Source: Sulfobacillus acidophilus DSM 10332 (GTDB lineage Bacteria > Bacillota > Sulfobacillia > Sulfobacillales > Sulfobacillaceae). Taken from it: a DNA stretch of 64,000 nt. Positions 9,749-17,258 of this stretch are shown here, one piece after another (within the stretch, counting starts at the first letter, position 1; the number at the start of each line of letters is the position of its first letter). Below the pieces are notes generated by a model. The model saw only the letters and a list, made by a program, of their open reading frames with translations, searched no databases and had not been told where the DNA came from. The stretch covers positions 1,798,001-1,862,000 of the forward strand of contig CP003179.1 in the NCBI GenBank assembly GCA_000237975.1, written 5' to 3'. The translations under genes were made by a program, and so were the position numbers.

Positions 9749-10516
9749 ATGCGGATCATTACGGTTTCCTATGAGGTATGGCGGCGCACCGTGACGGCCT
9801 TGGTTATGCTGGGGTTGGTTGTCCTTTTGGGGATGACCCTATCGGTTCCGCCCCACACGGCACCCGTTGCGACCACCCCCCTACCCGCCCAAGACCGGTA
9901 TTCCCTCCGGGATGTGATTACCCAGCAGAAGGTGGCCGCCTTGACCTTCGATATTTCTTGGGGCACCGTGATGCCCGAAAAAGTATTTCGTTTGCTCAAA
10001 CAAGACCATGTGGCAGCGACATTTTTCTTGTCGGGACCCTGGGCGTCACAAAATCAGGCTCTGGTCCGCCAAATGGCCGAAGCCGGATTTGAAATAGAAT
10101 CGCACGGATGGGCTCATGTCAATTACACCGGTCTCTCATCCGAAGGGGTTCGACAAAATATTCTCCGGGCCAATGCGGTGCTGACCGCTATCACGGGGCA
10201 AAAGCCGGAATTTGTGCGCCCGCCGAATGGCGATTTTAGCCCACGCACGATTGCGGCCGCTCGTGCCGTTGGCTATACCACGGTCACCTGGGGTACGGAT
10301 TCCTGGGATTGGATGAATCCCGGGGTGTCGACCATTATCAACCGTGTGGTGACCCGTATTCATCCAGGAGACATTGTGCTTCTGCACGCGTCCGATACGT
10401 GTAAACAAACCGATTTGGCTCTGCCGACGATTATCAAGGATTTACACGCAAAAGGGTATCGATTGGTCACTCTGAAAGAGCTTTTGCGGACAGGGCAGCC
10501 GAACTACCGCGGTTAA
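9749..10516 (+). CDS. pdaB: Polysaccharide deacetylase, PdaB-like sporulation family
   Basis: This 255-residue NodB-type carbohydrate esterase has an N-terminal membrane or signal segment (about residues 14-34). The catalytic core has TFDISWG with the general-base Asp68, the metal histidines His119 and His123 (SHGWAH), the RPPNGDF motif and the final LLHAS motif, so the active site looks complete. The TFDISWG signature is typical of PdaB, which acts on peptidoglycan and is needed to maintain spores in Bacillus. The ATG at 9749 has AAGGAGG six bases upstream. Its last 50 bases overlap, tail to tail, the end of the dacF-like gene on the other strand. Confidence 0.88.
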   Translation: MRIITVSYEVWRRTVTALVMLGLVVLLGMTLSVPPHTAPVATTPLPAQDRYSLRDVITQQKVAALTFDISWGTVMPEKVFRLLKQDHVAATFFLSGPWASQNQALVRQMAEAGFEIESHGWAHVNYTGLSSEGVRQNILRANAVLTAITGQKPEFVRPPNGDFSPRTIAAARAVGYTTVTWGTDSWDWMNPGVSTIINRVVTRIHPGDIVLLHASDTCKQTDLALPTIIKDLHAKGYRLVTLKELLRTGQPNYRG

Positions 10517-11630
10517 ACCAGCGATCCCACCAGAGGCGGTACCACGGTTTGGCGGAAATGGGCCGGGTGATCCAAAGACCTACCCGGTGGGGCGGTTGGT
10601 TTGGCCCCCACACGGTCAAAAATCCCACCCGGCCCGGCTTCACCGGGGCCGCGAGGCGGGTCGGCAACGACACGCGAACGGTGTAGCGTTCGCCCACGGG
10701 TACACTCACCCACACCGCATGCCGGACAAAGACCGTGACCCTGTCGCGGGTACCGTTGATGACCGGCAGGTCACCCCAGGCTTGCCGAGGACGCGCCGCT
10801 TCAACGGTCTCCCAGTTTTGAAATCCCCAATTCAATAGCCGTCCGGCCTCTCCCCAACGATCCGGGCTATGCAGGACCACCGCAATCAATTGCCGACCGT
10901 TCCGAGTGGCGGAGGCGGCTAAACACTTGCCGGCGGCGTCGGTGGTCCCGGTCTTTATCCCGTCGGCGCCGGGAAATCCGTAGAGGAGTTGATTGGTGTT
11001 ATGAATCTGACGGGAATGCTGATGCCGAAGTTCTTGGATCGTGGCCTCGGGCTGACGGACAATGGATTGGAAAATCGGCTGTTTAAGGGCCGCCGTGGCA
11101 ATAATTGCCAAGTCGTACGCGGAGGAATAATGCCCCGGTGCGGTCAGGCCGTTAGGATTTTCGAACGCCGTGTTAAACGCGCCTAGGCGCGCGGCCTCCC
11201 AATTCATCCGGGCGACAAATCGGGGGACGGAACCGGCCACGCTTTCGGCCAGGGCCACCGAGGCATCGTTCCCCGATCGCAACAAAAGACCCGTGAGTAA
11301 ATCGTAACGCGTATAGTGTTCCCCGGTTTGAATATGTAAAGAAGAACCCGGCGTACCGGCGGCCCGCCGCGATACGGTGACGACCCGTTTTAAGTCACCC
11401 GCTTGGATCACGACCAGTGCCGTCATCATTTTAGTCAAGGACGCCGGATCCATTTGCCGAAAGGCATGCTTTTCATAAAGGACCGCCCCGGTTCGCGGAT
11501 CCCATAAAATGGCGGCCCGCGCACCAATAACAGGCGGCGCGGCCGCCTCTGCCCGGGGGGCATGCACCGTCATGCCGATACTGAGGACGGCCGTCAAAAC
11601 GGCCAGCAGTCGCAACCGGAATCCGATCAT
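10467..11630 (-). CDS. D-alanyl-D-alanine carboxypeptidase (S11, DacF-like)
   Basis: A penicillin-binding-protein-type carboxypeptidase that trims the terminal D-alanine from peptidoglycan stem peptides. The N-terminus is a signal peptide (hydrophobic 5-20, cleavage probably near AEAAA at 27-31). The catalytic motifs are all present: SLTK (Ser64, Lys67), SGN (119-121) and KTG (226-228). A C-terminal beta-rich region follows. At 387 residues the length fits DacF or DacB. It is last in the acd-asnS-rodZ run. The final 50 bases overlap the convergent pdaB-like gene, so the two wall enzymes share terminal DNA. Confidence 0.92.
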   Translation of the reverse strand: MIGFRLRLLAVLTAVLSIGMTVHAPRAEAAAPPVIGARAAILWDPRTGAVLYEKHAFRQMDPASLTKMMTALVVIQAGDLKRVVTVSRRAAGTPGSSLHIQTGEHYTRYDLLTGLLLRSGNDASVALAESVAGSVPRFVARMNWEAARLGAFNTAFENPNGLTAPGHYSSAYDLAIIATAALKQPIFQSIVRQPEATIQELRHQHSRQIHNTNQLLYGFPGADGIKTGTTDAAGKCLAASATRNGRQLIAVVLHSPDRWGEAGRLLNWGFQNWETVEAARPRQAWGDLPVINGTRDRVTVFVRHAVWVSVPVGERYTVRVSLPTRLAAPVKPGRVGFLTVWGPNQPPHRVGLWITRPISAKPWYRLWWDRWFNRGSSAALSAKALSE

Positions 11631-11675
11631 GGTCGGGTATCGCCTCCCGGCCTAGTATATCCGGTTCAGGTCGCC

Positions 11676-12515
11676 TTACTCGCGCTGGAACGTGAGGGTA
11701 ATCGGATACTGGCCGGGAAACGGAAGAGGTTGGGACTGGCCGTTGACGACGAGCGTAACGGCGCGGGTGCCGAGTTTAAGGCCAACCGACCGGCTCGCGC
11801 TGACGGTGATGCTTTGACCGGCTTCATAAGTATGACCGGACGGGTTAGAAGTAACCCCGTTTTCCCACACTTCAACCCAACACGGCCCGCTAAAGGATAA
11901 CGCGACGCTAACGGGACCGCTGGTGCCGACTCCATAACTGGCACTGGCCGTACTGGCGTTGGTGGCCAGCAACTGGATGGGCACCGATGCATGGTGAGCC
12001 GCCGCCGGATGCTTCGCCCGCACCCGAGCCACGGGCGCTGTCGGCGGTTTGGCGGCCGGGGCGGGATGATGGCCGGTTTGCGTCAGAAGATAGATTCCCG
12101 CCACAAAAAGGCCGGCCAACACCAGGGCCACCGCTACCACCGTATTGCTGGAGGTATTGGACCGTGGTGAAGGTTTCGGGACCACGAGGGCTTTAGTTTT
12201 GCCGAGGGGTTCGACCGAAGCCGAACGCCGTCGGGTCGGCAACGGATCCGGGGTACCCGCCGGCAAGGGGCGTGCGATTTGCTGCTTTCGATGCTGAACC
12301 AGCGCATCGGCATCGAGATCCAAGTACCGGGCATAACTGCGCAAAAACCCTTGCCCGTACACCTCGCCGGGCAGGCGATCCCAGTCGTCATGTTCCAGCG
12401 CCTGCAAGTATTCGAGGCGAATGTGGAGCTCTTCGCTGACGTCATCGAGTGAGAGGCGCCTCAGAAGACGCGCTCGGCGCAAATATTCCCCGATGCTGAC
12501 GGGTTCCTCGGCCAT
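11676..12515 (-). CDS. rodZ: RodZ-like helix-turn-helix membrane protein
   Basis: RodZ links the MreB cytoskeleton to wall synthesis and cell shape. This 279-residue protein has the expected order: an N-terminal HTH domain (about residues 5-70, with [25 protein letters not shown]), a linker rich in Pro, Arg and Ser, one transmembrane segment (about 124-145), a Pro/Ala-rich spacer and a C-terminal beta domain of the DUF4115 type (about 190-279). In Bacillus the homologue YmfM also lies upstream of the cinA-recA region. The ATG at 12515 follows AAGGAGG. It sits between asnS and the carboxypeptidase gene. Confidence 0.87.
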   Translation of the reverse strand: MAEEPVSIGEYLRRARLLRRLSLDDVSEELHIRLEYLQALEHDDWDRLPGEVYGQGFLRSYARYLDLDADALVQHRKQQIARPLPAGTPDPLPTRRRSASVEPLGKTKALVVPKPSPRSNTSSNTVVAVALVLAGLFVAGIYLLTQTGHHPAPAAKPPTAPVARVRAKHPAAAHHASVPIQLLATNASTASASYGVGTSGPVSVALSFSGPCWVEVWENGVTSNPSGHTYEAGQSITVSASRSVGLKLGTRAVTLVVNGQSQPLPFPGQYPITLTFQRE

Positions 12516-12540
12516 GCAGTCTGCCTCCTTTTGCGATGAT

Positions 12541-13839
12541 TTACGGCCACACTCTATTTAACGTACGGGGAAATGGAATCGTTTCACGGACGTGTTCCAA
12601 GCCCGCAATCCAGGCCACCAGCCGTTCGAGCCCCATTCCAAACCCGCTGTGCGGCACGCTGCCATAGCGCCGGAGATCCAGGTACCATTGATAGCGTTCC
12701 GGATCCAGCCCCGTTTCACGCATGCGGGCTTCTAATACCGAAAGGTCGTGGATCCGCTGACTGCCGCCCACAATCTCACCATAGCCCTCGGGCGCCAATA
12801 AGTCGGCGGCTAAGACCCGGTCGGGGCGTTCGGGATCAGGCTGCATGTAAAAAGCTTTAATGGCTTTGGGGAAATGGGTCAAAAACACCGGGCGATCAAA
12901 CATTTCGGCCAATGCCGTTTCGTGCGGGGCCCCCAAATCCTCTCCCCAAGCAATGCCGTATCCCGCCTGATTGAGCCGTTCGACGGCTTCATCATACGTG
13001 ATTCGGGGGAACGGCGGGATCACGGCGGCCAAGCGGGATACATCCCGGTTTAAGGTCTTCAGTTCGTCCTGGCACTCGCGAAGGACGGTTTGAACCACGT
13101 GGCTCACTAAACGTTCCTGCCACTCGAGATTTTCCTCGAATTCACAGAAGGCGATTTCCGGCTCGACCATCCAAAATTCCATCAAGTGGCGGCGCGTTTT
13201 GGACTTTTCGGCGCGAAACGTGGGCCCGAACGAGTAGACCCGACCGAGTGCCATGGCCAGCGCTTCCAGATAGAGTTGGCCGGATTGTGAGAGATAGGCC
13301 GGTTCGCCGAAATAATCGATTTCAAAGAGTGTCGTCGTCCCTTCGGCCGCTGCCGGGGTGATAATCGGAGGGTCGGTCACGACAAATCCCTGATCATCCA
13401 GAAAGTTCCGGATGGCATGGATGATGCGGCTTCGGATCCGTAATATCGCGGCCTGACGGGGGCTCCGGATCCACAAGTGGCGATGGTCCAGGAGAAAATC
13501 GACACCGTGTTCTTTCGGTTGAATGGGATAATCCGGGCTTTCACTCAACACGCGTAATCGGGTGAGAGAGATTTCGACACCGCCGGGCGCACGCGGGTCG
13601 GCATGCACAGTCCCGTCCAGCGAAACGGCCATTTCGGTGCCCAACTGATCCCATTCGGTGACCCAGGGCCCTTCAAGAACGGCTTGTCCCGGTCGAATAA
13701 TACATTGCACAACCCCGGTTCCGTCTCGAACCATCAGGAAGTGGATTTTGCCCGACGACCGAAAATGAGTGACCCAACCGTGTACCGTCACCTGGTCGCC
13801 CAGATGCGATTGGAGAGTGTGAATAGCCGTCGCGGTCAC
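12541..13839 (-). CDS. asnS: Asparaginyl-tRNA synthetase
   Basis: A class IIb synthetase that charges tRNA-Asn. The 432-residue product has an N-terminal OB-fold anticodon-binding domain (VTVHGWVTHFRSSGKIHFLMVRD) and a catalytic domain with motif 2 (FRAEKSKTRRHL) and motif 3 (GFGMGLERLVAWI). The EFWMVEPEIAF and LSQSGQLYLEAL segments distinguish AsnRS from AspRS. The start is a GTG at 13839 overlapping the acyl-CoA dehydrogenase stop by four bases (GTGA), so the two are coupled. That pairing is not functionally obvious. No T-box leader is visible in front of it. Confidence 0.96.
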   Translation of the reverse strand: MTATAIHTLQSHLGDQVTVHGWVTHFRSSGKIHFLMVRDGTGVVQCIIRPGQAVLEGPWVTEWDQLGTEMAVSLDGTVHADPRAPGGVEISLTRLRVLSESPDYPIQPKEHGVDFLLDHRHLWIRSPRQAAILRIRSRIIHAIRNFLDDQGFVVTDPPIITPAAAEGTTTLFEIDYFGEPAYLSQSGQLYLEALAMALGRVYSFGPTFRAEKSKTRRHLMEFWMVEPEIAFCEFEENLEWQERLVSHVVQTVLRECQDELKTLNRDVSRLAAVIPPFPRITYDEAVERLNQAGYGIAWGEDLGAPHETALAEMFDRPVFLTHFPKAIKAFYMQPDPERPDRVLAADLLAPEGYGEIVGGSQRIHDLSVLEARMRETGLDPERYQWYLDLRRYGSVPHSGFGMGLERLVAWIAGLEHVRETIPFPRTLNRVWP

Positions 13840-15014
13840 GCTCGGGAGCCTCCCTGCAGCATATTGCGGAAAATCACCAGACGTTGAATTTGGTTGGTGC
13901 CTTCATAGATTTGGGTAATTTTTGCGTCCCGCATCATCCGTTCCACCGGATAATCGCGAATATATCCATAACCGCCGAACAGTTGGACAGCATCGGTCGT
14001 GACGCGCATGGCCGTCTCCGAACACATGAGTTTCGCCATGGCGGAATAACGGGTAACCTCGGCCGACGATTCCGTCTCGAACCCGGCGCGTTCAACCACT
14101 GTGGCCGCCCGGTAGAGCAGTTGCCGACTGGCCTCGATTTGCGTTTGCATATCGGCGAGCATGAATTGAATGGCCTCTTGTTCAATCAAGGGGCGCCCGA
14201 ATTGTCGACGCTGGGTCAAGTGCTCGACGGTTACGTCCAAGGCCCCTTGGCTAATGCCTAAGGCTTGGGCGGCAATGCCTGGCCGTGTGCGGTCGAGCGT
14301 ACGCATGGCAATTTTGAAGCCGTCCCCTTCTTCTCCCAGCCGCTGATCCCGAGGCACGCGGACGTCATCAAAGTTTAACATGGCGGTTTGGGAGCCGCGA
14401 ATCCCCATTTTGTCCTCGATCCGACCGACCGATAGGCCGCTCGCTTGTCCGTCGACCACAAAGGCGGAGATCCCTTTGACACCGCGCTCGGGGTTGGTCG
14501 ATGCGAAGACCACCAAGGTCTTGGCCAGTCCACCGTTGGTAATGAAGACCTTCGTGCCGGTGAGGCGATAGGAATCCCCATCGAGCACCGCTCGCGTCCG
14601 GGTTCCGCCGGCATCCGACCCGGCTTCCGGCTCGGTCAGGGCAAAGGCGGCGAGCTGTTCCCCCTGGGCGATCGGCGGTAAAAAGCGCCGTTTCTGCTCC
14701 GGGTTGCCGGCGATTAATATGGGCATGGCCCCTAGGTGTTGGGCGGCAATAATTAAACTGGATGTGGCACAGACGCGCGCCACTTCTTCCACGGCCAAAC
14801 AAAATGTCAACAGGTCGGCACCGCCGCCCCCATACTCTTCGGGCATTCCGACACCAATCAAGCCGTATTCGCGGAACAGTTCCACCATGTCCCAGGGAAA
14901 CTCTCCCGTCCGGTCAATTTCCGCGGCCCGCGGTTCGACCCGTTCTTTCGCCAAACGCCGTACCGTATCTTGAAATAACCGTTGTTCTTCACTCAGTTCA
15001 TAGGTTTCCGTCAT
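13836..15014 (-). CDS. Acyl-CoA dehydrogenase
   Basis: An FAD-dependent enzyme that introduces the trans-2 double bond into acyl-CoA in beta-oxidation or amino-acid catabolism, passing electrons to ETF. The 392-residue product is full length. It has the FALTEPEAGSD FAD/substrate-binding segment, the RRQFGRPL region, GGYGYIRDYPVERMMRDAKI, and IYEGTNQIQR carrying the usual catalytic glutamate. These match the short- and medium-chain family; chain length cannot be set by eye. The ATG at 15014 follows AAGGGG. It is first in a run continuing into asnS and diverges from the Lon-domain gene. Confidence 0.94.
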   Translation of the reverse strand: MTETYELSEEQRLFQDTVRRLAKERVEPRAAEIDRTGEFPWDMVELFREYGLIGVGMPEEYGGGGADLLTFCLAVEEVARVCATSSLIIAAQHLGAMPILIAGNPEQKRRFLPPIAQGEQLAAFALTEPEAGSDAGGTRTRAVLDGDSYRLTGTKVFITNGGLAKTLVVFASTNPERGVKGISAFVVDGQASGLSVGRIEDKMGIRGSQTAMLNFDDVRVPRDQRLGEEGDGFKIAMRTLDRTRPGIAAQALGISQGALDVTVEHLTQRRQFGRPLIEQEAIQFMLADMQTQIEASRQLLYRAATVVERAGFETESSAEVTRYSAMAKLMCSETAMRVTTDAVQLFGGYGYIRDYPVERMMRDAKITQIYEGTNQIQRLVIFRNMLQGGSRA

Positions 15015-15153
15015 GGGGCGTCCCCTTCCGTTGGGTTAAAATACCGCTTTTATCTTATCACGTCGGCCGTCCGTCCTCATCGAAACCTTCGCGGATCATG
15101 ATACAATAACAACCAGAGGGCAATCGCGCATTTAGAGTCAGAATCTTATGCCG

Positions 15154-15171
15154 AATCACCGCCGGGTGATT
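15154..15171. other. Inverted repeat just before the Lon-domain gene ribosome site
   Basis: AATCACC and GGTGATT form a perfect 7-base stem with a 4-base loop. It ends two bases before the GAGGAGG ribosome site of the gene starting at 15188. It could influence translation of that gene or be an operator in the divergent promoter region (15015-15187). I see no certain promoter hexamers in this 173-base region; a GATACAAT-like -10 occurs near 15099-15106 on the plus strand. Confidence 0.4.
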
Positions 15172-15187
15172 TGAGGAGGCGAGACCA

Positions 15188-15775
15188 TTGGCCAGCCGGG
15201 ATTTGTTGACATTACCGTTATTGGTCGTGCCCCATGTGCTGTTTCCGGGTAGCCGACTGCAACTGACGCTGACCCAACCGGAGTCGATCGAACTGTTGGA
15301 GGATGTCATCCAACGGGACAGTACGTTTGTGGTGATATCCGAAAAGCCCAATCAGGAACTCTTTCCGGTCGGGACAACCGCCCGCGTCGTGGAGTCTCTC
15401 CGCGATGCCACGGCGATGACCATCACCGTTGTCGGTGTGCAACGGGTCTCGCTTTTATCCTATCGGCACCAAGGTGCCCGCTTGGTTGGGCAGTGCCGAT
15501 ATGCGGTCGATCAAGATGACGCCGTGCCGCCTCCCTTGACGGAAGAGGCCTGGGCGCTTGGGTCGGAACTGTTTGGGGCCGTCGCTCATGGGGATCGACG
15601 CGCTTTGCCGCAAAATGCCACCGGCCTCTCCTATTGGATTGCCGCCCATGTGCCGTTAGCCCTGGCCGTGCGGCAGGAGCTGTTGGAAATCAGCAGTACC
15701 AGGGCGCGGTTAGCCAAGGAGATTTCCCTCATGCGCACTTTACTGGATGGCTTTCGCGCCGAGCATAGCGGATAA
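15188..15775 (+). CDS. Solo Lon N-terminal (LAN/PUA-like) domain protein
   Basis: This 195-residue protein matches only the substrate-binding N-terminal domain of Lon protease. It has the LPLLVVPHVLFPGSRLQLTL opening, a central FPVGTTARV segment and a C-terminal helical part with ARLAKEISLMRTLLDGF. There is no AAA ATPase module and no protease domain. Solo LON-domain proteins are widespread but poorly understood; substrate or cofactor binding is assumed from Lon. The start appears to be TTG at 15188, with GAGGAGG eight bases before it. The stop is only seven bases from the stop of the convergent tryptophan-rich gene. Confidence 0.8.
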   Translation: MASRDLLTLPLLVVPHVLFPGSRLQLTLTQPESIELLEDVIQRDSTFVVISEKPNQELFPVGTTARVVESLRDATAMTITVVGVQRVSLLSYRHQGARLVGQCRYAVDQDDAVPPPLTEEAWALGSELFGAVAHGDRRALPQNATGLSYWIAAHVPLALAVRQELLEISSTRARLAKEISLMRTLLDGFRAEHSG

Positions 15776-15782
15776 TGCGAGA

Positions 15783-17123
15783 CTAGGCTTGAGTCCGGTC
15801 CCAAGCCAGGATGGCGGGTAAGAGGGACTCGGTTACCCAAGTGCCCCAGGCTTTCCAATGCCGGGTATCCCGGAGAGATCCCGGGATGAAGGGGTCAAGA
15901 CTCGTCCCGGCGGTTCCGGGATAATAGAGGGTCACGTGTCCCGGGTGATGCTGGCGAGGCCAGTCGATGCGCACACATAACCCGTCGGTTGACCGGCAAA
16001 TGACCCATCCGGATGTTCCGGCTTCAGCCCGCGCCCAGCGCCACCCGTTCGGAATCCGGACGCGACGGGGCGCCTCGACGAGAGAAGGCCAAGACCACTG
16101 ATCGGCAAACCGATAAAACCCGTCAAGCCATCGCCGCTGGCGGGCTTTTTGTTGAATATCTTGCCAGCTTTGAGGCTCGACCGGGGTTAAAGGCGCCAGC
16201 GTCAAGAACGGCAGCCGTTTCCCGTCTTGTTTAAGCGGGGTCCAGAGTGCCGGCTCACCGGTTTTTGCGGCCGTCGGCGAAAAAATCGCTTCAAGTCGTG
16301 GGGCCGGTCCGCTTCGAATTAAACGGAGTTCCGCCTGCCACTCGGCATGCCAAGTCACCTGCCATACCAATTGGGCTTTCAGATATTGGGGTTCGTGCTC
16401 CATCCAGGCGTTAAACGTATCGGTGGAACGGGTGTTGAGCGTTAATTCGGCCCACACCAGCCGGACCGGGAGACCCAATAACTCTTCAGCGGTCGGCAGG
16501 TGTTCTTGGCGCCACCGAATCCTGACCGGCCGCGGGCTCAGCCGCGCTACCAAAGTCGTCCACTGTTCCGATAGCCAGCCGACATGGTCGGGTGACGCCG
16601 CGAGTGACCATTCGGTCCAACCGGCTTTGATTTGGCGAAATTGGCCAATTCCCCACGCGTATTGCCGCGCGACCTGGGGCCGTTGATATTCCCGCCAGGT
16701 TTCCTCGGCCAGAACCGGCCACTGGGCGGGATGCCACATCTCCTGAATCCAAGCCCAAATGCGGGCCTGGTGGGGGGCCTGAATGTGCACCCGGCCCGCC
16801 TGATGCCATTCGAGCCAACTCTCCTGACCCAGCCGGACGGCAATGTCGACTAAATTCGGTTCGGTTAAAAAGTGGCGGACATATTGCCAAGTCACCGCCA
16901 GATCCATGGGGTTGAGCCAAGCCTCAATGGCCAGAGGGCCGGTTTGCCATTCCCGCCAGGGGTTCAATAACGGTAAACTTTTGGCTTTGAGTGTGAGAAT
17001 CCGCCGGGTGACGGGTTTTTGTTCCTGGTGGAGCCAGGTTTCGGTTTCCCGTGCCGTGTCCCAAAAAGTCAAAGCCTGACGGCCGGAACGCGGCGGCGCG
17101 GTTAATTGAGCCAAATACTGCAC
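15783..17123 (-). CDS. Tryptophan-rich protein of unknown function
   Basis: I do not recognise this 446-residue protein. It has 37 tryptophans (about 8 percent), spread evenly and often on amphipathic stretches (for example ARIWAWIQEMW), plus many Gln, Arg and His residues. There is no signal peptide, no clear membrane segment and no familiar catalytic motif. The composition recalls proteins made of repeated beta hairpins or aromatic-rich packing. The GTG at 17123 has GAGGGTG seven bases upstream, and the long intact frame supports a real gene. It is a single-gene unit that diverges from the methyltransferase gene. Confidence 0.75.
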   Translation of the reverse strand: MQYLAQLTAPPRSGRQALTFWDTARETETWLHQEQKPVTRRILTLKAKSLPLLNPWREWQTGPLAIEAWLNPMDLAVTWQYVRHFLTEPNLVDIAVRLGQESWLEWHQAGRVHIQAPHQARIWAWIQEMWHPAQWPVLAEETWREYQRPQVARQYAWGIGQFRQIKAGWTEWSLAASPDHVGWLSEQWTTLVARLSPRPVRIRWRQEHLPTAEELLGLPVRLVWAELTLNTRSTDTFNAWMEHEPQYLKAQLVWQVTWHAEWQAELRLIRSGPAPRLEAIFSPTAAKTGEPALWTPLKQDGKRLPFLTLAPLTPVEPQSWQDIQQKARQRRWLDGFYRFADQWSWPSLVEAPRRVRIPNGWRWARAEAGTSGWVICRSTDGLCVRIDWPRQHHPGHVTLYYPGTAGTSLDPFIPGSLRDTRHWKAWGTWVTESLLPAILAWDRTQA

Positions 17124-17211
17124 GTGGCTTCACCCTCTAAACCCATGATTGCTTTATCATATCCGATTTGCGCCGCATGCACACGGGGCTGAAGAGGTAT
17201 CTCCAATAGCG

Positions 17212-17217
17212 TATAAT
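17212..17217 (+). promoter_or_regulatory. Possible -10 box (TATAAT) for the methyltransferase gene
   Basis: A perfect TATAAT lies 42 bases before the ATG at 17259, in the 135-base divergent region. The best-spaced upstream hexamer is TGAAGA (spacer 16), a poor -35, so the match is suggestive only. Confidence 0.45.
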
Positions 17218-17258
17218 CTCTGTGGCATCCGGTAAGGGGAAAGGAACAAACCATCGTC

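Noticed and set aside
15107-15351. Minus-strand frame (15058-15351) in the acd/Lon divergent region
   Set aside because: It overlaps the Lon-domain gene and has no homology or ribosome site.
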